Origin: Companilactobacillus pabuli
Lineage (GTDB): Bacteria; Bacillota; Bacilli; Lactobacillales; Lactobacillaceae
Reading direction: 5' to 3'
DNA length: 64,000 nucleotides
Assembly: GCF_014058425.1 (NCBI RefSeq)
Contig: NZ_CP049366.1
Coordinates: 1,984,001-2,048,000 of the forward strand
Shown: one piece after another, positions 42,370-51,567 of the stretch
How the letters are laid out: the number at the start of each line of letters is the position of its first letter
Numbering within the stretch: position 1 is the stretch's first letter
Translations under genes and position numbers: made by a program
Notes under the pieces: generated by a model
Databases searched by the model: none
Seen by the model: only the letters and a program-made list of their open reading frames with translations
Told to the model about the DNA's origin: nothing

Positions 42370-44799
42370 ATGATGAAGAAAATGAGTACACACAAAACAA
42401 ATAAGAAGTTATTAGTTACAGCAATTTGTGTTGCTACATTAGGAGCACAATTAAGCTCAGTCATGAATGTTCAAGCTGCTGTAGATGGTCAAGATAGTAG
42501 TACTGATACTGGTGCTGTTGCCAACCCTACTTCATCAGAATCATCTACTCCTAGCTCATTAAACGCATCTGGTGATTCAACTTCTGGTTCAACCGATGCT
42601 AATGAAAATAATTTAAATACTGGTACTACTGATACTAATAAAGATGACTCAAATTCTGACGATTCAACTGATCCAGCTACTGATATTACAACTGATAAAA
42701 CAAATGGTAATAATACAGAAGATATTAAAGCAAAAGACACGGATGAAGAAACCGCCGCTCCAGTAGTTGTTAATGATCCTAATTCAACTAAGACAGTGGA
42801 AGAAGAAGATCCAAGCTTTGACGATACTCATAAGGTACAAGTCCAAGGACATATTGAAGTAAGTAATGATAATGGAACTGCTGAGACCATGGGTACTCAA
42901 GATTACCATGGTCAAACAATTATTGAAAATAATGATGCAAATAAGCTTTCGGCCGTATATACATACACTGATGAAGTCCCCGAAGCTGAGAATACTAAAC
43001 AATCTGCTGCTTTTCCAACTTTCTATTTACCAGCATATTTTGCTAATTCAAACACTGCCGCTAACATTGTAATTGACAAAAGTACAGCTACTAACGCAGA
43101 AGAATGGCAAACAGCTTTGCTAAAAAATGCTGGTTTACCAGAAACTACTGACATTTCTTATACATTAAATAATATCAGTGACTCAAATTCTTTGACTTTT
43201 AACTATTTAGATGAACTTGGTTCAAATTTTGATGTTTCAAAAATTACCGGTATTAAAATTACTTATTATTTCGATAGAAACGATAATTCTAAAATCAATT
43301 TCATGCCTGCTAATACCACTTATACAGTTAAAATTCCTTTGAAAGTAGTTTCTAATGATCCTAACAACTCTAATGTATCTAAAATTGGTGTTTCAGATAT
43401 GGGAAACTCTTTCGATGAACTCATAAGCAAATTCCTTCCTGATTTCGATAATCAAACAAGTAGAACTACTAGTTTCAGAATTGCCAATAAACTATCTGAC
43501 GTTAAAGGACAATTAGGTGCCGTCACAGAACAACAATCAAATGTTAAATATGAAGGCGTTGATTCTGATATCCAAAATGTTATGCCAACTATTGAAAAGG
43601 GCGACGTCTCATATCAAAACTTCGATGATGCAATAACCGATTCAACTGAATCTAACTTATATTCTGGTAGTACCATTATAGTTAATGATCAAGCTCTAGA
43701 AAAAGTTGCTAAGGCCGTTAATGACAAAGGATATTCACTATTAATGAATTCTGATGGTTCAATTGGTACAAGTAATTACGTTTATAGTACTTCAAGTAAA
43801 AATACAGTCACTATAACACCTAATCCAAATGCAACTGATACTGATACATCTAAAACTGCACCATATGTTTATATCACTTTAAGACACCTACTAGACACCA
43901 AAGATAGTACAATGAACGTTGGTGATTCATGGAACGCCGAAAGTAGTTTAGCTACTATCACTACTCCACAAGATAAAGCTACACCAGCTACAACAAAAGA
44001 TTTATCCAGTGACACTAAGGATGCTAACCACGTAACAACCAAGATCTCCGACCCTGATGGAGTTTTGGATAAAGACGGTAAAGCTATCAAAGCTGGTAGT
44101 TTCCAAGTTACTTACCTAATGCAAGATGGTAACTACACTATTTCTAAAACAGCTACTGTAACTGTTAACCCCGCTAAAAATCCATCAACTAATAATTCCG
44201 GGAACACATCAATTACTGGTAACAATGGATCAAACACAAACACAACTGATCCTACTACTGACCCAAGTGATCCCGATACACCAGTAGTCTCACCTAACGA
44301 AATCCCTGACGATATCACAGAAGACAATCCCGTTGTTTCACCAAACGAAGTCCCTGACGATATTACCGAAGATGATCCTGTAGTTTCGCCTAATGAAATC
44401 CCCAATGCTTCTGAATTAACTGGCAATGATAAATCTACCGATAGCACTACTCAACAAAATGATCCTGCTACAAGCACCCTTACAAATACTAATAACAACA
44501 ATAGTGTCATTTCAACAAGTAACAAAGCTACGAATACTATTGCCAATACAACTGCTAATGAAAATAAGACCTCAAATAATCCTATTTACACAGTTGCTGC
44601 TAATCAAAACAATGCTAGTGGTGTTTTAACTGGATACACTCCAACTTCTACTTCACAAAGTAAAGTTGCTGCTCAATTCCCACAAACTGGTAATGCTAAA
44701 GATAGTAAGCTTCAAATTATTGGTACTATGATTGTTTCAATGATGGCTACCGTTGCCGGATTTGCATTTGGCAAGAAACGTCAAACTAAAAAGGCTTAA
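42370..44799 (+). CDS. Sortase-anchored surface protein (FPQTG motif)
   Basis: An 809-residue exported protein. Signal peptide (about 1-36, LLVTAICVATLGAQLSSV), a Ser/Thr/Asp/Asn-rich low-complexity segment (37-150), a larger folded region (about 150-580), then a linker with three near-identical repeats of about 19-20 residues (SPNE(I/V)PDDITED core), and a sorting signal QFPQTG with hydrophobic helix and KKRQTKK tail. The motif has Phe in place of Leu in LPXTG. A cell-wall adhesin is inferred. RBS AAAGGGG precedes the tandem ATG codons. No sortase gene is in the window. Confidence 0.82.
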   Translation: MMKKMSTHKTNKKLLVTAICVATLGAQLSSVMNVQAAVDGQDSSTDTGAVANPTSSESSTPSSLNASGDSTSGSTDANENNLNTGTTDTNKDDSNSDDSTDPATDITTDKTNGNNTEDIKAKDTDEETAAPVVVNDPNSTKTVEEEDPSFDDTHKVQVQGHIEVSNDNGTAETMGTQDYHGQTIIENNDANKLSAVYTYTDEVPEAENTKQSAAFPTFYLPAYFANSNTAANIVIDKSTATNAEEWQTALLKNAGLPETTDISYTLNNISDSNSLTFNYLDELGSNFDVSKITGIKITYYFDRNDNSKINFMPANTTYTVKIPLKVVSNDPNNSNVSKIGVSDMGNSFDELISKFLPDFDNQTSRTTSFRIANKLSDVKGQLGAVTEQQSNVKYEGVDSDIQNVMPTIEKGDVSYQNFDDAITDSTESNLYSGSTIIVNDQALEKVAKAVNDKGYSLLMNSDGSIGTSNYVYSTSSKNTVTITPNPNATDTDTSKTAPYVYITLRHLLDTKDSTMNVGDSWNAESSLATITTPQDKATPATTKDLSSDTKDANHVTTKISDPDGVLDKDGKAIKAGSFQVTYLMQDGNYTISKTATVTVNPAKNPSTNNSGNTSITGNNGSNTNTTDPTTDPSDPDTPVVSPNEIPDDITEDNPVVSPNEVPDDITEDDPVVSPNEIPNASELTGNDKSTDSTTQQNDPATSTLTNTNNNNSVISTSNKATNTIANTTANENKTSNNPIYTVAANQNNASGVLTGYTPTSTSQSKVAAQFPQTGNAKDSKLQIIGTMIVSMMATVAGFAFGKKRQTKKA

Positions 44800-44825
44800 T
44801 TTATATAAAGCATTTTACCTCCTTC

Positions 44826-44866
44826 AAAAAAGCCAAGATTGATTTTACAATCTTGGCTTTTTCTTT
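44826..44866. terminator. Bidirectional terminator
   Basis: AAAAAGCCAAGATTG pairs with CAATCTTGGCTTTTT; it is shared by the surface protein gene and the converging folate gene. Confidence 0.9.
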
Positions 44867-44896
44867 TTCATTAACTATTTAATATAACGAGTAATT

Positions 44897-45436
44897 CTAA
44901 ACTAAAATCAATTTCTGAATCTTAATATCATACTTATCAATTTCCCAATCAGCTGTTTCGAAAAGCATCGTTGAAGGAACTAAAGTTACAGTTTTTCCAG
45001 GATATTTTGCTAAGAAACGATCATAATATCCACCACCAAAGCCAACACGATAATTGGTGTCTTTGGCAAAAGCTAAACCTGGAACAAGCACCAAATCTGG
45101 TGTTTGATTGACTAACTCTTCATTATATTCTGGTTCGGGAATCCCAAACTTACTGACAACTAAGTCATCGCTACTAGTAAATGGTAAAAAAGCCATTTGA
45201 CGATGTGGCATTGTTTTTGGTAAATATACTTTCTTACCGGCTTCTTGGGCAGCTTGTATGATTGGTGTTGTAGGCACTTCCATAGGACTGCTGACTGTTG
45301 TAGCGATTGATTGAGCATTTTTCCACTCTGGCAATTCAATCAATTTTTTTAATAATTCTAATCCCTCAGTTTTAGTTTGAGCTTGATTCTCACTCAATCT
45401 TTTAATTTGTTGTTGGCGCAAGGCTTTCTTATCGAT
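44897..45436 (-). CDS. 5-formyltetrahydrofolate cyclo-ligase, probably with a non-ATG start
   Basis: A 179-residue enzyme that converts 5-formyl-THF to 5,10-methenyl-THF with ATP. GFGGGYYDRFL is the hallmark near the C-terminus. The first common start codon in frame is TTG at 45421, but it lies 23 bases from the only strong ribosome site (GGAGGGG, 45449-45443). Reading back, codons give DKKALRQ, the family N-terminus, preceded by ATC (45436) at ideal six-base spacing and by ATT at 45439. I therefore propose initiation at ATC or ATT. If annotation tools use TTG the protein loses five conserved residues. Confidence 0.8.
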   Translation of the reverse strand: MDKKALRQQQIKRLSENQAQTKTEGLELLKKLIELPEWKNAQSIATTVSSPMEVPTTPIIQAAQEAGKKVYLPKTMPHRQMAFLPFTSSDDLVVSKFGIPEPEYNEELVNQTPDLVLVPGLAFAKDTNYRVGFGGGYYDRFLAKYPGKTVTLVPSTMLFETADWEIDKYDIKIQKLILV

Positions 45437-45606
45437 AATAATCCCCTCCGTAACTTTTTTGCTATATCATTGTAATCCAAATTGATACCAAAACATATTA
45501 TGTAGATTTCTTCTCAAAATATTCAAACAAAATTTATTTTATATTCAATTAATTTAGCTATTATTAATTTAACAATTAATTAATCAAAAAAAATGGAGGA
45601 TTCCAA

Positions 45607-45882
45607 ATGATTTTTTCTAAAAAAACAAACGGTGTTGTCATCGAAAACAAAAATCTCGACTTCCTAAATAATCAAATCTCAGTCAAATTACACAATTTAT
45701 CTCACATCCCTAATGAAAAAGACAGCTACAACATTTCCTTTGCTGGAATGAAAGGCTATCATACTCTCGAATCAACAGGTATTCCCGATGAAAATGATAT
45801 TTTGACTTTTGTTATTAATCGTCACGACTATGAGAAGGTAAAAGTTGGTACTAGAACAAAAATGAGTCCCGTTAGAGTGTAA
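45607..45882 (+). CDS. 91-residue protein of unknown function
   Basis: A soluble protein beginning MIFSKKTNGVVIENKN, with mixed strands and no signal, membrane helix or metal motif. TGGAGG lies seven to eight bases before the ATG and a hairpin terminator follows, so it is a genuine single-gene unit. I recognise no family. Confidence 0.65.
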   Translation: MIFSKKTNGVVIENKNLDFLNNQISVKLHNLSHIPNEKDSYNISFAGMKGYHTLESTGIPDENDILTFVINRHDYEKVKVGTRTKMSPVRV

Positions 45883-45911
45883 GCTTACACTTCAACAGGG
45901 CTCGTTTTTTA
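45864..45911 (+). terminator. Terminator overlapping the end of the 91-residue gene
   Basis: GAGTCCCGTT pairs with AACAGGGCTC, with an inner GTGTAAGCTTACAC hairpin, then T6. Confidence 0.75.
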
Positions 45912-45922
45912 TTTATGGATTT

Positions 45923-46666
45923 TCATTTAACTTCGGTCGCTATTACATATTCATTTGTAGCTACACGATAATAACCGACACCACCAATATCGGTAAATTC
46001 ATCCGTATACCAACTAGTATTTGGAGCTAAGGCACGGTCACCTATCAATTGTCCATTTTCATCATATAGACGTGTAGGAGCTCCACTTGGTGTTGTGACA
46101 ATTTCACTTTCAGAATAAACTGGTGAATTTTGATATGGGCGAACATCTACCGCACTGACATATTCACCTGTAGCTACACGATAAAAGGTACCTTTAGCAT
46201 TATTATCTTGCAGATCTACTTTCCAATTACTGCCCTCAGGTAAACTTCTACCTAATGGATTGCCACTCTCGTCATACAATGGGGCTCCAGAGACTGAAGT
46301 TACTTCAATTCCATCATAATTTCCGGAACTGATTTGTCCTTCTGAATAACTTGTTTTTCCATCCAAAGATTCGAAATCAACGTCCGAACTCTTGAGAAAT
46401 TCATGAGCACCAACACCATAATAGGATCCACTATCTAGGGTGTTCTCTAAACTAGTTTTCCATTCCGAACCGGCGGGCAAAAAACGACCTAATGGTTGGC
46501 CACTATCATTGTACAATTGAGCATTATCTTTGGTTTTAACAATGGCTGTCCCAACGCTAGTCAAACCATAATTGATATCAGCTTTTGCCACAGTAGGAAC
46601 GGCCGCAATGCCTGAAGTTAATATTAATACCGATGCGTATAAAAAAATCTTATTCATTTTTTTCAT
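45923..46666 (-). CDS. Secreted protein with three SLAP-like repeats
   Basis: A 247-residue exported protein: signal peptide MKKMNKIFLYASVLILTSG, then three repeats with LYN/DD-SGQPLGR-LP-GS-WK and Y-x-VAT-EY, related to those in the protein at 29770. The last repeat (TSWYTDEF) is divergent. No anchor motif is seen; wall binding would rely on the repeats. The start at 46666 has GAGG upstream and is preferred to an earlier in-frame ATG. Confidence 0.78.
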   Translation of the reverse strand: MKKMNKIFLYASVLILTSGIAAVPTVAKADINYGLTSVGTAIVKTKDNAQLYNDSGQPLGRFLPAGSEWKTSLENTLDSGSYYGVGAHEFLKSSDVDFESLDGKTSYSEGQISSGNYDGIEVTSVSGAPLYDESGNPLGRSLPEGSNWKVDLQDNNAKGTFYRVATGEYVSAVDVRPYQNSPVYSESEIVTTPSGAPTRLYDENGQLIGDRALAPNTSWYTDEFTDIGGVGYYRVATNEYVIATEVK

Positions 46667-46786
46667 AAATGTAACCTCGATCAAAAAACAATTCCGATAG
46701 ATTTATTAACCTCTATCATCAGTTACATAATAAATCCTATTGATGAATTGATATCAAATTAAGAATAGCCATCTAGTACAGAATAA

Positions 46787-48361
46787 TTACTCCGAAACTG
46801 TCGGCCCTATTACTAAGGTCTCAGCTAATAAAACTTCTTTATATAATTCAAAAACATAATCTTGATATTTAACTTCACTTTGCGAAATCATATCCAAATA
46901 TTCCCGTTCTTGAGCTAAAGCATTCATAAAGGCTCGCATTTCCAATTCTTTTTCCGCTCCAGTAAATTCTGGATGCCGTACTACCCTTATCCATTGCTTA
47001 ACAAAATCTTTTGTTCGAGTCTTCTGTTTCTGAGCCATCAAATCAAAAATGACTGAATCTTTAACATTATCTGGCAAATACATCTTATTAACAGCATCGA
47101 TAGCTTTTCGGACCATATTGATTCTAATTTCACCCATTTCTTGAGCTATATCTTCATCATCCACATCCTTATCTAGAATAAATTTGAATGTAATTGTAGG
47201 CACTACTAAGCTCAAGATGATCAAAACACTTTCTGACATCAATACTAAATTAAAATCGGCCCTATTCACATGAAATTCTGCCAAAGTATATGCTAAAGCT
47301 AACGTTACAGCACCATGAACTCCACCTAATGAAAAAATCCAAGCTGATCTGTTATTAAACTTTAGACGTAATCGGCCATAGACGTATCTCGTAAAAACAC
47401 TTATTAAATAAATCGTGACACCTATCAACAACCAATTAAAAGAATTATTAGAAAATTTTTCCTGACTAATAATTTTGACAAACATGAATCCCAAAATGAT
47501 AAAAATTATGCTATTAAGTGTTTCAGTAACCATCGAAACTAAATCATATCCCATATGAACTTGTGGTGCATTCAATAACTTACTCCGTTGTGCTTCGGCA
47601 TTATGAACTAATCCGGCACAAACAACTGCAATGATACCCGAAACGTGTAACTCTTCTGCTAAATAATAGAGAACAAATGGTGTAATTAAATATAGTAGGC
47701 TTTGGGCGTTCAAAGAGTTAAAGGACGACCGCAACAAGATTTGACGAAATAGCACCACCATCCAAGCAGCCAAAGAACCAAAGACAATCCCACCAACAGC
47801 TGAAATCAAGAAATCAACCACGGTCTGTCCATAATTGATATAACCATTAACATACCAAAGAATCGTCATATTCAACAAAATAATTCCCGAAGCATCATTG
47901 AATAACGATTCCATTTTTAAAAAAATCCCTTCATCTTTTGGAATCTTCAACCCATTAGTCACAGATTCCATTGCGGTAGCGTCAGTCGGCGTACTAATAG
48001 CAGCTAAGATAAAAGCCAATGGCAAACTAATACCAGCTATCTTCCAAACACCGAAGCCAGCAATTACCAAACATAAAACAACTAGAATGACTGCCGTCTG
48101 GATAATATGTTTAACTTCTTTTTCCACTAAATTCAACCGTGTCGCTTGCCCTTCAAAGAATAATAATGGTGCTACGACTAAGCCAATAAATATTTCCGAA
48201 TTAAAGTTGTCGATTTGACCATTGATAAATGGCATAAAAGCAATGATTCCACCAATTATCATACTGATATAACTCACCGATATTTTGGTAAATAACTGTC
48301 CTAGGAAAATACTGATGATAGCTGCTAAAACTAGTACGAAACTCGATATCATTAATCCCAT
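46787..48361 (-). CDS. CPA1-family Na+/H+ antiporter
   Basis: A 524-residue membrane protein: about 12 helices (1-400) and a cytoplasmic tail of about 120 residues rich in charged helices. STPTDATAMESV and LFNDASGIIL carry the conserved Asp residues of the ion site (ND motif), and GVHGAVTLALAY is the third signature. It should exchange Na+ or K+ for protons for pH and salt balance. The gene stands alone, downstream of mmuM's terminator. Confidence 0.9.
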   Translation of the reverse strand: MGLMISSFVLVLAAIISIFLGQLFTKISVSYISMIIGGIIAFMPFINGQIDNFNSEIFIGLVVAPLLFFEGQATRLNLVEKEVKHIIQTAVILVVLCLVIAGFGVWKIAGISLPLAFILAAISTPTDATAMESVTNGLKIPKDEGIFLKMESLFNDASGIILLNMTILWYVNGYINYGQTVVDFLISAVGGIVFGSLAAWMVVLFRQILLRSSFNSLNAQSLLYLITPFVLYYLAEELHVSGIIAVVCAGLVHNAEAQRSKLLNAPQVHMGYDLVSMVTETLNSIIFIILGFMFVKIISQEKFSNNSFNWLLIGVTIYLISVFTRYVYGRLRLKFNNRSAWIFSLGGVHGAVTLALAYTLAEFHVNRADFNLVLMSESVLIILSLVVPTITFKFILDKDVDDEDIAQEMGEIRINMVRKAIDAVNKMYLPDNVKDSVIFDLMAQKQKTRTKDFVKQWIRVVRHPEFTGAEKELEMRAFMNALAQEREYLDMISQSEVKYQDYVFELYKEVLLAETLVIGPTVSE

Positions 48362-48427
48362 GATTGTTCCCCTATCTATTTTTCCAAAATAAATATAGCA
48401 TATTAAGTTTTAAAAGCCTTTCGATAC

Positions 48428-48490
48428 GCATAACAAAAAAGATTCATCCTCTCGTTTAATCAATACAAAAGAAGATGAATCTTTTTTTAT
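48428..48490 (-). terminator. Terminator downstream of mmuM
   Basis: AAAGATTCATC and GATGAATCTTT close an imperfect stem with A/T runs at both ends. Confidence 0.78.
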
Positions 48491-48577
48491 TTTTCAGATA
48501 TTTGGCACGTAAATGTTTCACATGGAACATCTTGTGTTTTTATGAGTAACTATCACTATATATGGTATTCAAAAAAA

Positions 48578-49522
48578 TCATACTAAATAATCAGCGATTT
48601 GTTTGATGTCTTCAGGAGTAGTCCGACAACAACCGCCAATCAATTTTGCCCCAGCTTCAATCCACTCTGGCACAAGGTCAGTGAAGGTGTCAGCTTGAGG
48701 ATTCTTTTGCCAAGTTTTTGTTTCTGGATCATAAATATCACCATTATTAGGATATACAATAATCGGTTTATCCGTTACTTGATTAATATTACGCACAACA
48801 TCTTGTATATTTTCCAAATTCGTACAATTAACTCCAATTGCGGAAATTTGGTCAACATCTTCAAAATACTTTACCGCCTCATACAAAGAGGTTCCATCAC
48901 AAAGAGTTTCACTATCTTGAATACTAAAACTTAACCAAGCTTGTTGTTTTTTAAATTTATTTTGTAATAGATCAATTAAAGCTACGGTCTCATCAAAATT
49001 AGGTTGGGTCTCGAAAGCAAACAAATCTACTCCAGCTTGATCTAACAATTCCATTCGTTGTAAATGAAAATCTTGATATTCTGCTTTCGTCAAATTATAG
49101 TCACCGGTATATTCACTTCCATCAGCTAAGTAAGCTCCGTAAGGCCCAACGCTACCAGCTATTAAAGGATATACTTTTTGAGCACGTTTCGCTTCAGTTA
49201 ATGAATCAAAGTATTGGTCTCTAGCCTTTTTAGCCAGGTCAACTGCTTGAATGATTAGATTCTTACTATCATTTTCACTCAAACCTAATTCCATAAACTT
49301 GCCAACATTAGCTTGATACGTGTTCGTTGTCGCAAAATCAGCACCTTTTTCAAAATAGCTCTTGTGAACCGCAGTGATAGCTTCTGGCTTTTCAATCATT
49401 GCCGTGGCTGACCACAAGTCACTATCTGCTTTGACACCATGTTTTTCTAATTCGGTTGCCATGGCTCCATCAACGACTAATCCAGTTCTATTTTTTAAAT
49501 TTTTAGCAATTAAATCACTCAT
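48578..49522 (-). CDS. mmuM: Homocysteine S-methyltransferase
   Basis: A 314-residue zinc-dependent TIM barrel that makes methionine from homocysteine and S-methylmethionine or SAM. Zinc ligands are Cys in IGVNCTN and the pair in GGCCRTTP. DGAMATELEKHG is the usual N-terminal motif. The start at 49522 is chosen because GGAGGAATGAAC leaves normal spacing; the ATG at 49528 is too close. It is divergent from a broken permease gene that is probably mmuP. Confidence 0.93.
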   Translation of the reverse strand: MSDLIAKNLKNRTGLVVDGAMATELEKHGVKADSDLWSATAMIEKPEAITAVHKSYFEKGADFATTNTYQANVGKFMELGLSENDSKNLIIQAVDLAKKARDQYFDSLTEAKRAQKVYPLIAGSVGPYGAYLADGSEYTGDYNLTKAEYQDFHLQRMELLDQAGVDLFAFETQPNFDETVALIDLLQNKFKKQQAWLSFSIQDSETLCDGTSLYEAVKYFEDVDQISAIGVNCTNLENIQDVVRNINQVTDKPIIVYPNNGDIYDPETKTWQKNPQADTFTDLVPEWIEAGAKLIGGCCRTTPEDIKQIADYLV

Positions 49523-49636
49523 GTTCATTCCTCCATGGCTTTTATCAACTTGATATTGAAAATAATCTAGTCTATTATAAAAATTAAACTTTTTTAATTT
49601 TATTCTAATTTAAACTTTTATACAAGGTGATTACTC

Positions 49637-51037
49637 TTGGAAAATGAAGAAAATACCCACATTAAACTAAAACGAAACATGGAGTCACGTCACCTGTTTA
49701 TGATTTCTCTTGGTGGCGTCATTGGAACTGGACTATTTTTGAGCTCTGGTTATACGATTCACGAAGCAGGTCCGATTGGAACAATTTTAGCCTACGGAAT
49801 TGGTGCTATCGTCGTCTATTTAGTCATGCTCTGTTTAGGTGAATTATCAGTTGCCATGCCGGAAACCGGTTCTTTTCATGTCTACGCTGACAGATATATT
49901 GGACCCGGAACTGGTTTTACAGTCGCAATTTTGTATTGGTTAACTTGGACAGTTGCTTTAGGATCAGAATTCACCGCTGCCGGATTAATCATGCAACAAT
50001 GGTTCCCAAGGTCTCCTACTTGACTGTGGAGTGCTTTATTCATGGCAGTAATTTTTATTTCTAATGCCCTGTCAGTCAAATTCTTCGCCGAAACAGAATT
50101 TTGGTTCTCCAGTATCAAAGTTATCGCCATTGTTTTATTTATTATCGTCGGCTTCTTAGCTATTTTTGGAATTATACCTATCAAAGGGACAACTCATGCC
50201 CCATTATTCACGAATCTAGTCAAAGATGGACTATTCCCTCGTGGATTCAAAGCCGTTTTCACAACTATGTTAACTGTTAACTTTGCCTTCTCAGGAACAG
50301 AATTAATTGGTGTGACAGCTGGTGAAACTAAAGATCCTGGCAAAAATATTCCTAGAGCCATTCACACTACCTTATTGCGTTTAGTAATTTTCTTTATCGG
50401 TAGTATCGTTGTCATGTCAGCTTTGATTCCTTGGCAAAAAGCTGGTGTCAGTCAAAGTCCATTCGTTTTAGTCTTCAACAGTATCGGCTTGCCATTTGCC
50501 GGAGATTTGATGAATTTCGTTGTTCTTACAGCGATTTTGTCCGCCGCTAATTCAGGACTGTATGCTTCAACGAGAATGCTCTGGTCATTAGCTCACGAAG
50601 GGATGATTCCTATCAAATATGCCAAAACTAACTCCCGAAACGTTCCGATGTTAGCTCTTTGTTTGAGTATGCTCGGTGGAATTTTGGCTTTAGTTTCTAG
50701 TGTTGTTGCGGCTTCAACAGTTTATTTAGTCCTCGTTTCAATTTCTGGTCTAGCGGTAGTTATCGTTTGGATGGCAATCGCCTTGTCTGAAATCAATTTC
50801 CGTAAACAATTTCTCAAAGATGGTCACAAATTAAGTGAATTAAAATTCAAGACACCTTGGTATCCAGTCGTCCCTTGGGCTGCCTTTATCATGAGTCTGT
50901 TATCCTGTGTCTTGATTGTCTTTGACCCCAACCAAAGATCAGCTCTCTTCTACATGATTCCTTTCTTAATTCTTTGTTATGGCGTTTATTACGGTAAGGA
51001 ATATTTGAAAAAACGTCGAGTTGTAAATGATAATTAA
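49637..51037 (+). pseudogene. mmuP: Amino-acid permease (MmuP-like), interrupted by an in-frame TGA
   Basis: Two pieces in the same frame (49637-50023 and 50024-51037) together give a 466-codon APC-family permease with normal length and about 12 helices ([17 protein letters not shown], then [19 protein letters not shown]). A single TGA at 50021-50023 separates them, where ...QQWFPRSPT continues as LWSALF. No frameshift or deletion is needed to join them. A point change from a sense codon (perhaps TGG or CGA) explains it. Position opposite mmuM suggests S-methylmethionine uptake. Start is TTG with AAGGTGAT upstream. Sequencing error or stop read-through are alternatives. Confidence 0.88.
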
Positions 51038-51139
51038 AACTTCAATAGTCACCAAAATTGTCTAAGTTACTGGAAAAAGGTTTAATATATAAGTATATGT
51101 AAAATTTGGACTTTTTAAATTAAGGTGGTATTAACCTTG

Positions 51140-51300
51140 CCGTCGTCCGTTCGGCTTTGTGGACGCTGGAACGTACTGGGCACAACTTTAAGCCAATTCC
51201 AAAACCGGGAACTGTCTTAAAGCTTGGCCTTTCACTAAGCGATGAATCGCTAAGTGAAATTTCAGTACTGAGCATCCACAAAGCTGTCACTCCCGACTAG
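51140..51300 (+). ncRNA. Structured repeat element C (diverged member)
   Basis: Outer helix GCTTTGTGGA (51154-51163) / TCCACAAAGC (51275-51284); junction helix GTACTG (51173-51178) / CAGTAC (51263-51268); a hairpin with CTTTAAG/CTTAAAG; and a hairpin TTCACTAAGCGAT/ATCGCTAAGTGAA. Conserved primary sequence shared with A and B on the minus strand: GGAACGTA, TGGGCAC, GGCCT, ATTTCA, TACTGAGC and GACTAGATA. It lies right after the broken permease gene. Confidence 0.62.
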
Positions 51301-51343
51301 ATAACGTCTTTTATTTGTTACTTCAGTGATAAAAGATAGAACC

Positions 51344-51519
51344 ACTATCTAGTCCGGAATAGCAACGCAAATTGGCTCAGTAGTGAAATTATTCTTAGCA
51401 ACTTGTTGCTTAGAATAAGGCCGAGTTTTGAGATTTTGCGCACTTGACTTATGCAAAAGCTCAAAATCGTGCCCACTACGTTCCAGCCAAATTTGCGTTG
51501 CTATGGAGGACGGAATCCT
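51344..51519 (-). ncRNA. Structured repeat element B
   Basis: Near-identical to element A, inverted relative to C, 44 bases from it. Outer helix 51360-51376 with 51486-51503; junction helix 51380-51385 with 51474-51479 (perfect here); hairpins at 51389-51418 and about 51422-51470. Differences from A in the outer helix are compensatory at two pairs. The GtrA-like gene starts 49 bases beyond, on the opposite strand. Confidence 0.62.
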
Positions 51520-51567
51520 ATACCGACCAAAATTCAAAAAGAACCCAATCTGGGAGAATAGATATTT

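Noticed and set aside
44280-44410. CRISPR-like repeats
   Set aside because: The repeats encode the PDDITED protein repeats in frame and have no unique spacers.
42287-44447. Several minus-strand ORFs over the adhesin gene
   Set aside because: All are shadows of the repetitive Ser/Thr/Asp-rich coding sequence on the other strand.
49529-49636. SAM riboswitch or Met T-box before mmuM/mmuP
   Set aside because: The divergent gap is only 108 bases and lacks the conserved motifs.
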